Shown here piece after piece: positions 1 through 14,100 of a DNA stretch of 64,000 nt (its first letter is position 1; each line of letters opens with the position of its first letter). The notes under the pieces were generated by a model, which was not told where the DNA came from, ran no database searches, and worked only from the letters and a program-made list of their open reading frames with translations. Both the position numbers and the translations under genes were made by a program. The stretch comes from Monoplex corrugatus (lineage: Eukaryota > Mollusca > Gastropoda > Littorinimorpha > Ranellidae): positions 42,349,432 to 42,413,431 of the forward strand of contig JAPXFY010000018.1 in the NCBI GenBank assembly GCA_030674185.1. The letters are read 5' to 3'.

Positions 1-409
1 GATTGCACAGGAAGCCAATGCAATGATTCGAGAAGATGGGAGATATGTTTGGGAATTTTTTAAACTGAGTAGCATTATTTGAGTGCCTGTGGTAAGATAC
101 TTCAGAATACCACTTTGACAAGTGTATACATGAATACATATGATTTTTGTTGACTTTCATAGGCATGTTTTGGTGAGGGGAATGGGCGGAGGAGATATTA
201 AAACGACGGTGTGAGTAAGCATGATGTTTCAATACTGTGAATATGGTGTCACAAAACAAAATTCCTCGTTCTTTGAGCTTGGCTTGTATTTTGCAGGTTT
301 TGCTTGTCTCTGGTAACCATTATGTATTGCTTCTGGCCGTTTGCTTCTGGCTGTTCAATCAACAGAAGACTGGCCTGTTTGCTACCCATCTTAGTTAATG
401 CTCCAGTCA

Positions 410-690
410 CTCTTGTAGTGTCATCTTTTTGCATTTTGTAGGGCCTGTTCTCCCCTCTCTCGATTTCAAGACTTTGCCAGTGCAGTTTTTGAAAGATTCA
501 GAGCTGCCAGCTTTGCCAGTGCAGTTTTGCAAAGACTTGAAGAGTCTGCCAGATAATCTGCAAATTTGGGTGCAGCTCATATGGATTGTCAGAGTGTGAT
601 GAATCCTTAACAAACTATCGGTAAATACTTCAAGACCTATTTTGCTAATAAGATCTAGATGCAAGATTGGTGTCATTGAAACTAAGAACT
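410..690 (+). repeat. Diverged interspersed repeat, copy 1
   Basis: This matches 13725-14100 in the same orientation. Shared blocks are CTTTGCCAGTGCA, a GCCAGATAA..CTGCAAATTTGG-like stretch, a CTCATATGGA-like stretch and GAGTGT.ATGAATC. The two copies keep the same order and spacing with many substitutions, so this is an old dispersed family. No terminal repeats or coding remnant were recognised. Confidence 0.6.
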
Positions 691-1159
691 GTGAATATAC
701 AACTGGTCTCTAATTCTTACATGATCGGTCTCTAATTCTAAGAGGCAGTGCTTTACCCTGTACATTATTTGCTTAAAAATATCTGTGAAAATACAGTAGC
801 CTAGTTTGCAACTAAAAACCAATGTAACAGTGCTAAGTTGGTAACTCATTCAGTCCATTCTAAAACCCCTCCACGCACACCAGTGTTAAAGCCCTTGCAG
901 CAGTCTTGGATTTAATTTTACTGGAAAGGGATGTATTTAAAATGATTTGGTCATCTTGTTTTAATTTGATTTTTTACTTCTCTAAAACAAGAGATTGTAG
1001 AGCTCGGGTTAACAACATACACATGAGGGTGCTGTATAGGACCCAAAACAATGCCTCACCCTCAGTCCAAGAGAAATGATGCAGATAGAGATAATCTGCA
1101 TATCAGTTTCAGTTTAATTTGCACTTTAGCCCCTGCTAATGAAAAATGAGCAAAACTTT

Positions 1160-1345
1160 TGTTTATCAAGAGCTAATGCGGTCACCATTACCGAGTTTGA
1201 TGGTAGCTGCTGCAACAGATACCACAACAACCCCCATTCCATCTGGTAATGTGGAAGAATTGATGTGGTCACCTGTCACCATCATCGAGTTTGATGGTAG
1301 TTGCTGCAATAAATACAACTCCTCCATTCACTCTGTTCTTGACTT
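1160..1345. repeat. Two-unit diverged tandem duplication
   Basis: Two units of about 87-90 bp follow each other. Both contain a GCGGTCACC/GTGGTCACC block, then GAGTTTGATGGTAG and GCTGCAA in the same order. A 74-codon open frame spans both units but has no recognised family, so I treat it as a local duplication rather than a gene. Confidence 0.6.
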
Positions 1346-2695
1346 CTCTCTGATACTTCATAGACCCTGAAACCGCTGATATTGGTGGTGGTGTTCACAC
1401 ACAAGATGTGGATGGTCCTATAAGATTTTTTTTGGCCTCAAAATTTCATTGCAGAATTCTGGTACACATATGTATGTTCTCTCGTGTCAATCAAGAATAC
1501 ATTTAAGTGTAATGGTATTTGTTACTGTCTGATGCCTGGTTTTCATTCACATGTAGGGCTTTTGTCTAAACACCCTGAAAGTCACTGAAGACACACAGCT
1601 AAGTAACACAAACACACGGGTTTTTTTGGGTTTCTGTATTTTTATTTTTTTTCCAAAACAAGACATTGAATTAATCAAAACTTGATCTAGAATTGGAAAC
1701 ATGTGATTCAAACCTTATTCCATTGAGTTAACATATATCATGGTAACCATTATTTCATAAGAAAGTTGTGTGATAAACAATAATAGAATTTGCTTTGAAG
1801 TGGAAAAGCAAAACATGATAATGCCTTCATATCAACTGGCAAATCAGTGAAACCATAACTTGTGTTGCTCAGTTAAAAAGTAGCTCAAATCATACAACTC
1901 ATAATTACATTTGCTCACAGAGAATTCCCCAAACAATTCATTTATAAAATCGAAACACTCTGCACTCTAACAGTGTGAAAAGTTGGAAAAGGACACTGTA
2001 TCATTGTTGAACAGAATGACAGTATGACCCAAGCTGAGTTGAACTATATTGACAGCACCAATTGCATGCAAGAAAGCTTGAAGATGTCCAAAAATCTCAA
2101 AGAAACAAACCACTGTTTACCCAAGGTGAATCAGATGGGCTTTAGGCATAGGCAAAACAGCTTAGATTACAGTTTTCTGATTTCCAAAGTACTGACCGTG
2201 GCTATAAACATTATCATGATGGTGACAGAAATGTATACGAGTTGGACCACTAACACACTGCCATAAACAGAAGCAGTTTAAAATCCTAATTCAGGTTCTT
2301 CTTGCCTATATACATTTGTTCTTAATTTTTGTTCACTGCTCGACTGACCTTTTCACCAGCCACCAGAAACAGTAGGCCTACTCAATTTTTTGTTACTGAA
2401 CAGAAAACCGTGAAATGGCCAACACATAGAATAACGCTGACTTTGATCAATAATGACAAGGAGACAGTAAAACTTTTGACATCTTTTCACATATAAAACG
2501 TGTCATCACTCATTGTGACAGGACTTCTAGCAAGTGGTTCCAGGTAATATAAATACAATTACCACAAAGCCATTAAGATTAATACTGTATCATGTTTCTT
2601 TTTATTTTGTAATCTGACTGTAAGACTTAACCCATCCCATTTTTTTTATTTGACTAGATGCCTAGGATGACTTGCAGAAAATAAAAAAAATAGGA

Positions 2696-2714
2696 GGGGG
2701 GGGGGGGGGGGGGG
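2696..2714 (+). repeat. Poly-G homopolymer (19 bp)
   Basis: An uninterrupted run of G on the plus strand, which is poly-C in the minus-strand ARL6IP5 transcript if the long 3' UTR is real. Another C run lies at 4594-4610. Runs of this length are often mis-sized in assemblies. Confidence 0.9.
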
Positions 2715-5700
2715 CAGGGAGACAAGCTTAATGGAAAAAAAAAATTGCACAATTAAAGAAAAAAGTAGGGCCTACCTTTCACCTGTTTTACATCACACCA
2801 GATTACATCTATGAAATCTGCAGACAATCCAACATTCAAATGTATATTTCTTCATTGGAAAAATGTCTTTGACAAACAACGAATATTCTTTCAACACCCT
2901 CTTCCATTATGAACAATAACATTGTTATTAACAAGGTATTTCCCATTTTCATTCAGCAGAATTAAAAAAGTAAGGTAAGTAGTCAAAAATGACTGTCAAA
3001 TATTCTTCCTATTATTACCCTCTGTGTAGCTGATTGAATGACTAGGAACAACCGCAAGAAAAGGAACTGATTGTGTGATAACAAAAACGTGGCAATGGAC
3101 ATCTTGCCTCTATTTTCGGTCCATGAAGTTGATGTCACACTGATTATCTATGCACACAGTTAATATAAGCTATATGTAGACGTTTCAAGACACAATGCAA
3201 GGAAATCAAACCACAAAATGATGGCAAAACATTCATTTTTACATGCAAGCAATGCAGTGGTCACTGTTTCATTTAATGATATCACTGTCCGTTGGATCAC
3301 AGCAAATGCTGACTTGGCAAAAGATTCAATCTTGAAATTTCATTTTCACAATTTAAAACCAAACTTCATCATAAAACCGGATGAGAGAGGGGATTTTTCA
3401 AATTCATGCTAGTCATAAACACACGCCATACTCAAACTGAACTGACCACCCTAAGGTCTTAAGCAAAACAAAGTAGCATGCAGTTACAGAATATCCAAGT
3501 TTCAGAAGACATTCATTTTTTTTTTCTGGTCCATGTACCAATGATGACATACATTTACAGCTGATTATTAATCTACATTATGAATAAAAGGATTGGGTGT
3601 TCACAAATTCAAAACACAATAAGACTGAATCAGAAGCTCACTCAGGACACGAAGCATGAACTCACACCACATAAAATGAATTCATCAATCAAACGCGACA
3701 AATTTACAACACGATCAAATCAAAAGAAACTGACAGGTTGGGGTGTGTGTGAAATTAGTATATCTTTTCAGCCTGTTCATTCATATATCAGCTATCTGCT
3801 TGTTTACCTTAAAAAGGCACAAGCACAGAATTTTTTCACCATATCATTTCTTGCAATTAAACTGGCTTCCAATTCAGTTTTGCAATGTTCTGATTGAGTT
3901 CATGATCGATGAACAAAGCAGGACTATCTAGAAACAAATTGCACCCAACAACATTCTGCAAAGTGGCAAAGACCTCGAACACATTGTATAGCTCATACCA
4001 TGCAAAATTTAACCTGTTAATCACATAAGTTCAGTGCAATTCATCATGTAAAAATCACAATTATCAATCTTCACTGTTTAAGACATCATCAATGAACATT
4101 TACCACCAGTATAAATCTTCAACAAGAGTCTCAGGGAAAATAAAAAAAAGACTAAATGACAGATACTATCTGAAAGTACAACGTGAATTGTGTCTGTGTT
4201 ATTCTTGAGTTAACACTGAAACAAATGGAGGAAAGAGTAAAGTAAACTATTTTTTTCAACCAAATTTTCACAATCAAGGAAAATTCAATATATGTTTTTC
4301 AAAGCATTCCATAAAATTTGATAATTATTTCCAAAACTACTCTTAAAAAATCAACTGGAGTATTCAGATGGAATACGAGCTGGACTGAGCAATTTCCAGA
4401 TCAAACAAGTCGTTCACAGTACCAAAATAACTGACACTTATGGTTACTGAGAAGGGCAGGAAGCAAGCTAGTTTTAATTAAAGCACGCTGAGTTCTTGCG
4501 TTATCCAGGGATGAGTTTCTATGTTGGCTGTGTGTTGCGTCAATTCATACTTTAGGTGGGGCTGGATATGTTTTCATTCATTTCCACTGGATTCCCCCCC
4601 CCCCCCCCCCTTTCATCCAGCATTCTGATGGCAAGATACATACATTTCATTACAACAGCAGTTCCAAAGATAGACTGATCCAAAGATTGAAGTAAAATCA
4701 TTCTATAGGTAGGTCCTCAAGACATGCTAGTGCAAATTAGGCAGACTTATGGCTTATGCCATGTATCTTTTGGAATCTTCTCCATCTGTGACAACAGGGC
4801 ACATGGAATTTACTTCAAGTGATAGTAAGCTATTATCAGAAACAAACTTAATCATAGGGAGAGTTCATGATCAAATAACTGAGCCAGTCAGCATGCAAAC
4901 TTGAACTACAATAGGACAAAGTTCAAGAACTGCAATACAACAGATGTGAAATAAATCTTTTCATAATTTTGAATCTAAGAATCAACTCCCTGACCAAGGA
5001 ATAACCTGATCAGTGACATGCAAACGAAAGATAAAGGACAATGTTTCAACAAAAACCAAGAAGTTCATTACATACAGATGAAAAAAAAAAAATCCTGCAC
5101 AAGAGTATTGCACTGTAAGTAGGCTACCAAAGTGTGGTGGATAATGTTTATGAAGACATGAAAAAAATGCAAAGAAATGAGAAAAATTAAACTGAAAAAA
5201 TTCTTTAAAATTTGAAAGAGTACAGTATCACACAGGTATTTTTTTGTTGTTCATGTACCATTTTAATAATACAACTTGTGCATAAATTTTTAAAACCCCA
5301 CAAAACTTCTTGAATTGGTGGCAATTTGCAATACTGATTACACTGCAATTTTCAAATTTTAATCACACATAATCATTCATGTATCATATCTGATGCATAT
5401 CATACTTGCTTGTCTATCCTGGCTGAATAGGTCTTTCTAACATTTAATGATTTCAGGTCGAGTAAATTCCACAATAATTTATAAACTGAATTGTTTTGAC
5501 AGGTTAAGTAAATTCCATAGTAATTCATATGTTGAATTCTTTTAATGATAGGCCTACCAATTCTATGCCGCATTCTGTACAACTGGATCTGACACGTTGA
5601 ATATAAATAACCTAGCGAAATGCACAATAAAGTTTCAAATCAAAATTCTTTACCTAAATCAAAAAGAAGTTGAAGAATCTCCCAATGTCCAATGCCAAAC

Positions 5701-6060
5701 TGTGAGGAAAAAAATGAGCTACGTAACAATGTCAGACGGCAAGCTAATAGGAACAAGCAAATAAAACATTTAGATGCTTGAAGCCAAAGAATATGGACTT
5801 ACAATCTCATTCCTTCTTCCACTGCACACTTCAGATTTTTTTTCTAAGTTCTGACAGTTTCAATTTCTCATCTCACTTGCAGTTACTCTTTCTTCTAATA
5901 CAGACTTGATGGACAAGATGTACATGACAATGTTCAATACTCAGATTTTCTAACATTCCAGGAACAATCTACCATGTAATGTTTCATCACATTAATTCCA
6001 AACCATCAATTTGACATCTATTAAGTGTAATTAAGAAAGAATGAGAGAGAGTGGAGTATG

Positions 6061-6122
6061 TATATATCTATCTATCTATCTTTATCTATCTATCCATCCA
6101 TCTATCTATCTGTCTATCTATC
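6061..6122. repeat. (TCTA)n tetranucleotide microsatellite
   Basis: Imperfect TCTA/TCCA repeats, about 15 units. It is the only substantial microsatellite between 1.6 and 8.2 kb. Confidence 0.9.
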
Positions 6123-7988
6123 ATCACCATTCTTATTAAAAGAAACTACAAAAAGTTAATTTAATAAAGTGTAACAATTATGCTATTTTAAATACATTTT
6201 AAAGACTGGTCCAGAGGAAGAGAAGCTATTCAGAAGTACTGTCCATGACTTTAAAAATGTTTGCTAACTAAAATGTATCATTTACATTTCTGACATACAC
6301 AGGGCAGCATATCGATCATCAAAGGAAAAAAATATTTGCCAAAAGACTTGTCAACAAACTGAGCAAACACCGCACACACATGCCAAGTGATATGCACACA
6401 CGTTCACACAAGCAGCAGCACCAGTGAAAAGCTAAATTCAAAATTAATAATTTTCTTGATGACATGAACATTTACACACGCAAAACCTTGGCAAAACAGG
6501 GAACCATTCTGTTCATACGTCAACATTTTCATCAAAATATGTTAAGCAAGATAAATGCTGTTCAAAAATGTGAAAGAGTATTTGCAAATATTAACTGAAA
6601 AACTCAAATATTAACTGAAAAACAAAATCAATGCAACACAGATAGCCACCCCATATCCATACGCGATCTTTTCATTTATAATATTTCAATGACCATTAAG
6701 TTTGCATAGTTTTTGAAAGACTTAAGCAACAAGAATTACACTTACAGACAGTTATAATTGATAAGTAGACCAAAGGACCACAAACTGTTACTTTTAACTC
6801 AGAAGAAGGTTATGCTTAGCAACTGAATCGGTAAATAAAGACAAAAGGTATTCAAATATACCATGTACCACATCCAATATAAAAATTTTACAAACTACAT
6901 TGTCATGAAATGACAAGCACATATCCCACACACATGAAATGTACACAAGTAATTATGATTCAAAATGACAACACGATGGGACAGATTACAGCACAAAAGG
7001 TAGGCAAGATGAAACACTGAGATTTACATAACCTCAAAAACTAACCCATTCAGCTGAACAAGGGAATGACATTGCATCTGCCCAACAAACATGTGCAACT
7101 TTGGGCAAATTACATCTCTTAATTAAAATATTACAACAACAAAGGTTCACAACACTGATATCACAAACACTACAAAACATCAATCCATGGATATTCAAAT
7201 ATTGTGTCAAGTCTCAAAATGACGAGAAACTGATGACGGCAACAATAAAAAACAATAATGGGAAAATGGGGAAGGAAAAGTGGGGCTTGGGTGGGGTGGG
7301 GGATTCACATTTATTTGCTTCTATAAATGATCTGTAGAAGCAATCATGAACAACTGTTTCAAGTAAGACAAAGGATAAAGATGGACAGCAGAGTGAGGAG
7401 ACATCAATTGTTTTTACTTACTCACTTCTAGAGATAATTAACAGAAGTAATTTTGAACAACCATTTCAGACAGAACCCAGGAGGGAACACAGTCAGACAA
7501 ATCGAGTCTTTCTTCATTTAACTATCATGGAAAAACAATATCAAATGAATGAATAAATACATACAAGAAATATATAAACGAAGAAAAAAAATCACATTAT
7601 TCATAAGACAATGCCTTAAAGCAATCAAGCAGAAAAACAATTCATCAGTACCAAAAAGAAAAAAGAAAAAAAGCACAATAATAAATAAACAAATATATAT
7701 GTATATATATATAGGCCTATATCATTTTTTATGTATATAAAAGATAGCTACTCAGCTGTCATAAAAAAACCTTCCCATGTCTGTTAAGTTTAAAAGTTAT
7801 ACAATATATATACTTAAACCAGGTACAGAAAAATGATAAATCAGACTGAAAGTATTGTGAAGTAACAAAAACAGAGTATCTCCCTCTTAAAAAAAAAAAC
7901 GCCACCACCTGGCAGAGTCCAAAAGCAGTTATCCATAGCAGCTTCTACCCATCATAACTACATGGTAATCATTGAAGGTTTATGTCCT

Positions 7989-8128
7989 TTATGAACCAGC
8001 TTCTTGTTCCTGTCCCAGCCCTTCCAGAATGATGCCCATTGGTGTTCGTTTCAGTCCAACATACTCCATCTTGTTGGTGATTTTGTTCTTGATACTTCGC
8101 ATCCGCAGTGATGCATGGATGATCACCA
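7989..8128 (-). CDS. ARL6IP5: ARL6IP5 coding exon 3 with stop
   Basis: Encodes the end of the last membrane segment and the conserved cytosolic tail (HASLRMR, GLKRTPMG), ending in GQEQEAGS and TAA. The acceptor is GGTTTTGCAG. Confidence 0.93.
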
Positions 8129-8231
8129 CTGCAAAACCAACATTGATATTTACTGTTACATATAAAACCAATATTGATATTTAATGCGACATGCATTGTT
8201 TCAATTTTACTGCTAACTTTCTGAATTTTCT

Positions 8232-8283
<52 letters not shown>

Positions 8284-11010
8284 CACACATACACACACAC
8301 ACACACAATGTGACAAACATGTACAAAAACTGACTGGGGTGCCTTCCATCTGTCCATTGATAACATACATATATTACGATACTACTTAATTAGACTAATT
8401 TTAACTAATTCATTTAAACAAGTATTTCTGTAAATATCAGTACCCAAACTGTCATAGAAATCCATCAATAAAAATTAGAATTATATATCTGTACCAACCA
8501 ATAAACACTGCCATATAAGACCCACCCACAACATTCAATTCTGTGTCTCCCAGTCACACAAACGCTCACACATGATTCTGCTCAAACTTATCATTATTGT
8601 ACATTTGTGTATTTTTCTCATGATTTGTGCATATAAGTTAGACTCATTTGAAAAATATGTTACCACAGAACTGCAATATTTTTTGCTATCCACTCTCCCT
8701 TTCTTTTTGATTCTGTGCAACTGTGTTTTTGTTTCTGGTGCAATACAGATGATTTAAAAAAAAAATTTTTTTTTTTTTTAGATTTTAGAAATGGAGAATC
8801 CTTTATTGCTACAGAACTCTTGCTTGTAATAGATACAGAGTCAGCTCCCTTGCTGCTGTGGAATCTTTTATGCACACTAGGTACATGCTTACCATAAGAC
8901 TTCCATTCTACTTATTTGAAAGAGCTGAGCCTTCTTAATCAAATACAGCGAAATGGTCAAACCATTCTAGTCACTATTTTCATGCAAAAATGATTCAAAA
9001 ACAAAAGAAATCATTGTTTCTAACACAAGCATTTTTCACTGCAAATCTCTGTGTTACTGTATGTGAAAAACTGAAACAGATCCAGAATTGATACTTTTTT
9101 TGTGTGTGTCACTGCGCTAGACAAAGGCACAAAGTAAAGCTTTGGACAGCATACATATAATACAGCTGACCACTCATATCAAGTGTAACAAATTTCAATC
9201 AAATTTTAATAAATCAAAAGGTAAAATAAAACAGATCCGTACTTATCAGGTAAACAGAACTACATTTACACTTACCTAAGCTGAGAAATAATCTTACTCT
9301 TAGATCTATCTGTTGCAAAAAAGAACATCAGGGGGAAAAAAGGACTGTTGCTTGAAAGTTAACTCTTCATAAAAAGTTGAGATCTTACACCATTTAAAAC
9401 AGCGTAATGAATTCTCAAAACTTATCATTTCGTGATTCGTTGTCTTGCTTTAAACTGAAGACTCAAGCCAGACACCATGTTTTTATACACATAATAATCT
9501 AATTGCATAAAATGAAAAAAAACAACTACAAAATCTTGTGAATATAATGGGAATACAAAGCAGAAATAAAGGATAGAGCTAAACAGTAAGAAGACTGAAG
9601 TCATGGCAATCTGTAAAAAAAAAAAAAAGTGAAAAATGCTCAAATCCAAATTTTTCTTTTATGCTGTAGTGATGTTCTCTTTGCCACTGAGGTCAAATTG
9701 TTGCGCATCAATAGACTCATACTGAGAAATAAAATTAGTTACAAAACACAACTTTTGTTCTTAACTACAGAAAGTCGATTTCTGTACGTTTTAACAATTA
9801 TTGTTTCAAACATTGTTATGAAGATACGGATAGTCTAGAATGTCATGCACTCAGATCTTGAAAAAGCTTCATATGAATGAAAACTTGACAGGCATCAAGG
9901 GCAATGGCCGACTGTCGCTAATGTGAAAACGGATTTTAATTTTTGTCAGAAGATCCTGAAAAAGTGCTGTTCACACACCTTCCTCCAAAAAAAAACTGAC
10001 ACTGGGCAATGTTTCTTTTGGTCAATGTGACCCTGAACTTGGGTGCCTAAGCTTTAAAACTTGACCTTTCATAACTCCTCAACAGTCCACTCTTTTAATC
10101 CAAATAAGGTAGTAAAGATCCATCCATTAGAAAGCTGAGAAAATCATGTCCACATATTTTTGTCAATGACAGACACACACACACACAGACGGACACACAC
10201 ACACACACACACGCCTTTCTCTGGTCAATATCAAATAAAAATTACAGGAAACTGACTTACACAACAGGGGGAATGCAATGCCGAAGAGAAAAACGATGAC
10301 AGCACCAAACATGTAAACCACCAGGTATCCTGCAGCCAGTACAATGAGGATGCTGACCAAGGGATGATTACGCTTGAACCTTCGTGCCTGTCCTTGGTAA
10401 TTGGTGGTGTACACGTAACCACCAAACGCAACAGATATTGCTGCAAAACCTAGGACCATCTTCACAGGGTGAAAAATCCTGAAAAACAAAAACAAAACAA
10501 ATTTAACTACACACAAAAAAACCGCATACACACTGTAATTATATATCTTTCTGAACTTAACTCTTAAACATTGAGAAATTTGAAGACTATAAATGAACAG
10601 AAAAGACAAACATTAATTACACTGTTGAGAAAATTAACGAGTGAATGAAGCTGAATTCATCCTCATATAAGACAGAATTTATACAATAATAGTACTGACA
10701 AAATGCCAATCGAGTTCCCTCAAACTGGTTTTTTTTAGTCTGACAAAGGAAAACCAACTAATTACCATTCCCTAAAACTGTTTTTTTAGTCTGACAAAGA
10801 AAAACCAACTAATCACAAACCAAACTACCAACAAAGTAACATAAATTGTTTAATGAAATAAAATTAGGAAATCTACTTATTTCTGGTGCTCTGACAATTG
10901 CCAACCATATTCAAACGTAAACGTATGTGTGAATACTGTAGGTATCAATAACATTTTATAAACCGGGGTGTGTATGTGTATGTATGTGTATATAGGGCCT
11001 ACATGTGTGT

Positions 11011-11064
<54 letters not shown>

Positions 11065-11131
11065 CATGTATATATATATATGTATAGATATATATATATA
11101 TATATGTGTGTGCGTGTGTACGTGTGCGCGC

Positions 11132-11184
<53 letters not shown>

Positions 11185-14100
11185 TACTTATTATGTGTGT
11201 ACAATTTCAATGCATTTATTTCAACATGACAGTTGTACTCTGAGTCCCATCAGAAAAGTCGTTCCACATCAATGCTATACATTATTCATATACATTAATA
11301 TCACCTCTTTTTCCATGTCCTGGATGAGCTGCTGTTTGTTCATTCTCATACACTGACTGAACATTTATCATCTACGTAGTAATTTTAGACTTTTCATATT
11401 TTCATTCCTGAAAGAGAATTCCAGCCTAAATCCACACTTACAGTAAATGTCAAAGAATGGAATGACATTTAGTGTTTGGCTTCAGGGACATAATGACTGT
11501 TATCTATATTATATATCATGTGGTGCCCCAAAATGAGTTTACAGCACATTATGACAATCAAATAAAAACACACAAACCACATTATGAAATATGTAGGCTT
11601 ACTTTGATGCAAAACAGACAACCAATAACAATGGAAACATATACATGAACACATCAATGAACCCTATTTGCAATTATGCAGCTCTCGTGCATGCACATGC
11701 ACACACACACACATATACACATATATAATACAAAATGTATGAACAAATAATATGGAACCCTGCGTGCACACATGTACATATATATACACAAAGAAAGAAA
11801 CAAAATTTCACATCATGCAACACACCGCAAAGTAATAAATAAGTAACACAACATTCTGGTATTAGCACAAAATGCTTTCTGAAAGAGATGAGTGTTCAGT
11901 TTAGCTAAGAAAGATGAAAATTCATTAGAGAAGCAGATATCCTGGGAGTGACACCAAAACAGTTGGTGTTAGGAACTGAAATGACCTGGCACTGACCATT
12001 TTAATTAAGGGAGATACGCGCAACTGGAATAAGTTTATCAGATGAAGATTTGTAGCGATCTACCATCTGAGTATGAAGGAGGACCATAAATAAGGTATGA
12101 AGGACTAGTACCATTACAATGGGCCATACTGAAATAAGTTTGTCAAATGAAGATTATGGTGACCTGCTATCTGAATATGAAGGACAATAAGAAAGAATGA
12201 AGGAATGGTAACTTTAAAATAGAGAAAAGTTCGAGTTGCCAGTCTAAAGCTAATCTGGTACCTTCACTGGAACAGTGGAAGCCAGTGAAGTGTTCAAAGC
12301 AGTGAAATGATATGATCACAGTGTTTAAAGTAAAAGACTAGACGACGGAAGATTTTGGATAATAATAATAATAATAATTACAATATTTATATAGCACAAA
12401 ATCTCGATAAAAATCAAATCTAAGCGCTGAACATACACTTACGCATGCGCACACACACATGCACACACACACTTACACATGGCTATAAATGGGGAAAAAG
12501 AATAAAAGCAATGGAAAATTATAGAGAGCATATTATATACAAATATATATTACAATGTGATTCCCCTCCGAGTGGAGACAGGCTACAGAGGGGGGATGAG
12601 TGAGGTCAGGATTTTATGCAGAGGAGAAAAGGTGAGTTTTGAGAGCGGACTTGAAGGAGACAAAAGTAGGTTGCTGACGGACAGAGAGAGGAAGTTTGTT
12701 CCAGGAAAGTGGACCAGAAACAGAGAAGGCTCGTGGACCATAGGTATTGAGCTTGGTGCGTGGAAAGCGAAAAGTCAGAGGATCGGAGGCAGAGCGGAGG
12801 GTACGTGAGGGAACATAGATCTCAAGTAGGCTTGACAGGTAATGGGGGGCTGCGTTATTGAGGCTTTTGTAGCACATGGTGTCTAGTTTGTACTATATGC
12901 GCTTTGATACAGGGAGCCAGTGAAGTTGTGCCAGGAGAGGAGATATGTGGTCAGCTTTTTTCTTTTTGAGTACAAGGCGTGCAGCATTGTTTTGAATGCG
13001 CTGTAGGATGTGAATGGTGGAGGCAGGAAGACCAGACAGGAGTGAATTGCAATAGTCAATGCGAGACATTATGAAGGAGAGAACGAGTTTTGCAGTTGTT
13101 TCCACAGAGAGATACTTCCTGATCAAGCTTATACGATGGAGGTGATAGTAGCAAGATCTGGCAGTTTGAGAAACAAAGTTGTTCATGGAGAGGGTAGAGT
13201 CAATGCAGACACCAGAAAAAAAAAATCTTCACAAACCGGCAATTTTTTTTTTTCTCTCGTAATGTCAGCTAGAACTTAGAAGGGAATTATAATACCCATA
13301 AGTGGATATACATGTATACTAATATCAGAGGCCTACATTTTGGGAAAAGGGAACAAAATTCTGATTCTGCTAAGTTTAAGATACGACATGTTGCTTGTGC
13401 TGATGCCACCAAACATGTGGGTTCAACTGGGCAAAGTATTTTTTCACACAACATTCCTTTACTAAGAATAAGATGATTATGGAACTAACTGTTGTAACGA
13501 GCATTTTAATCAGGCTTGCAAAAGTCAAAATTATATTGACCTTAACATCACTCCACAACCATGACATGTATTTCTCATGATAAAATCTCTGTGGTTTATA
13601 ATCTGAACATTTGTTCATACTGTAGGGTTGAATGATAACCTTTTTGTGTGTGTGTTTTTCCTTTTATCATACACTCATACTTCAGTTCTTCACTCATACT
13701 TCAGTTCTTCTGATAGACCATGGACTCAAGATCTGTTATCTCGAGTTCAATCTTAGCACATAACATCACATACTGGCCCCGTTTGTGGCCCAGCTTAATG
13801 TTTCCATCATTCTGATAGTGCAAGCTTTGTGTTTCAAAGTCCTCTCTCCCCCCCCCCCCCCCCCCCATTCCACCACTTCCAAGACTTTGCCAGTGCATAG
13901 TTTTGTGCAGGCTCAAAAAATACCCCAAATAACTGCTGGCAGATTTGGCTAGAGCCCATATGGAACTGTCTGAGTGTAATGAATCTCCAAGTTGCTCAAG
14001 TTTAGTTGACTTTGAATTATATTCAAATTCATCTATCTTTTTTATTAAAAGTGCATGGACCAATTCGAAAAAAAAAAGAAGCCAAAAATCAATGATACAG

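Larger units (their letters stand above)
1..1640. other. Intergenic DNA at left edge, no gene seen
   Basis: No open frame in this stretch resembles a protein I recognise and no splice-bounded exon could be supported. It holds one copy of a diverged interspersed repeat (410-690) and a two-unit tandem duplication (1160-1345), listed separately. The rest is unremarkable AT-rich sequence. Confidence 0.6.
1641..7988 (-). other. ARL6IP5: Probable long 3' UTR of ARL6IP5 (inferred)
   Basis: Directly downstream of the ARL6IP5 stop codon on the minus strand lie about 6.3 kb with no exon, no recognisable transposon and almost no microsatellite. The only ones seen are a (TCTA)n run at 6061-6122 and homopolymers at 2696-2714 and 4594-4610. 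That contrasts sharply with the rest of the window, where a CA/GT array occurs every 1-2 kb. A minus-strand AATAAA lies at 1641-1646 and another at 7310-7315. A single long 3' UTR would explain the lack of insertions, but only transcript data would show where polyadenylation occurs. Confidence 0.4.

Noticed and set aside
6300..6480. Search for tRNA or rRNA genes in the window
   Set aside because: No cloverleaf with A and B boxes at proper spacing was found apart from the SINE heads near 40.2-40.4 kb, which lack a full acceptor stem by eye.
8235..8307. CRISPR-like or other prokaryotic direct-repeat arrays
   Set aside because: All arrays are simple microsatellites or satellites without unique spacers, and the genes have introns; nothing prokaryotic is present.
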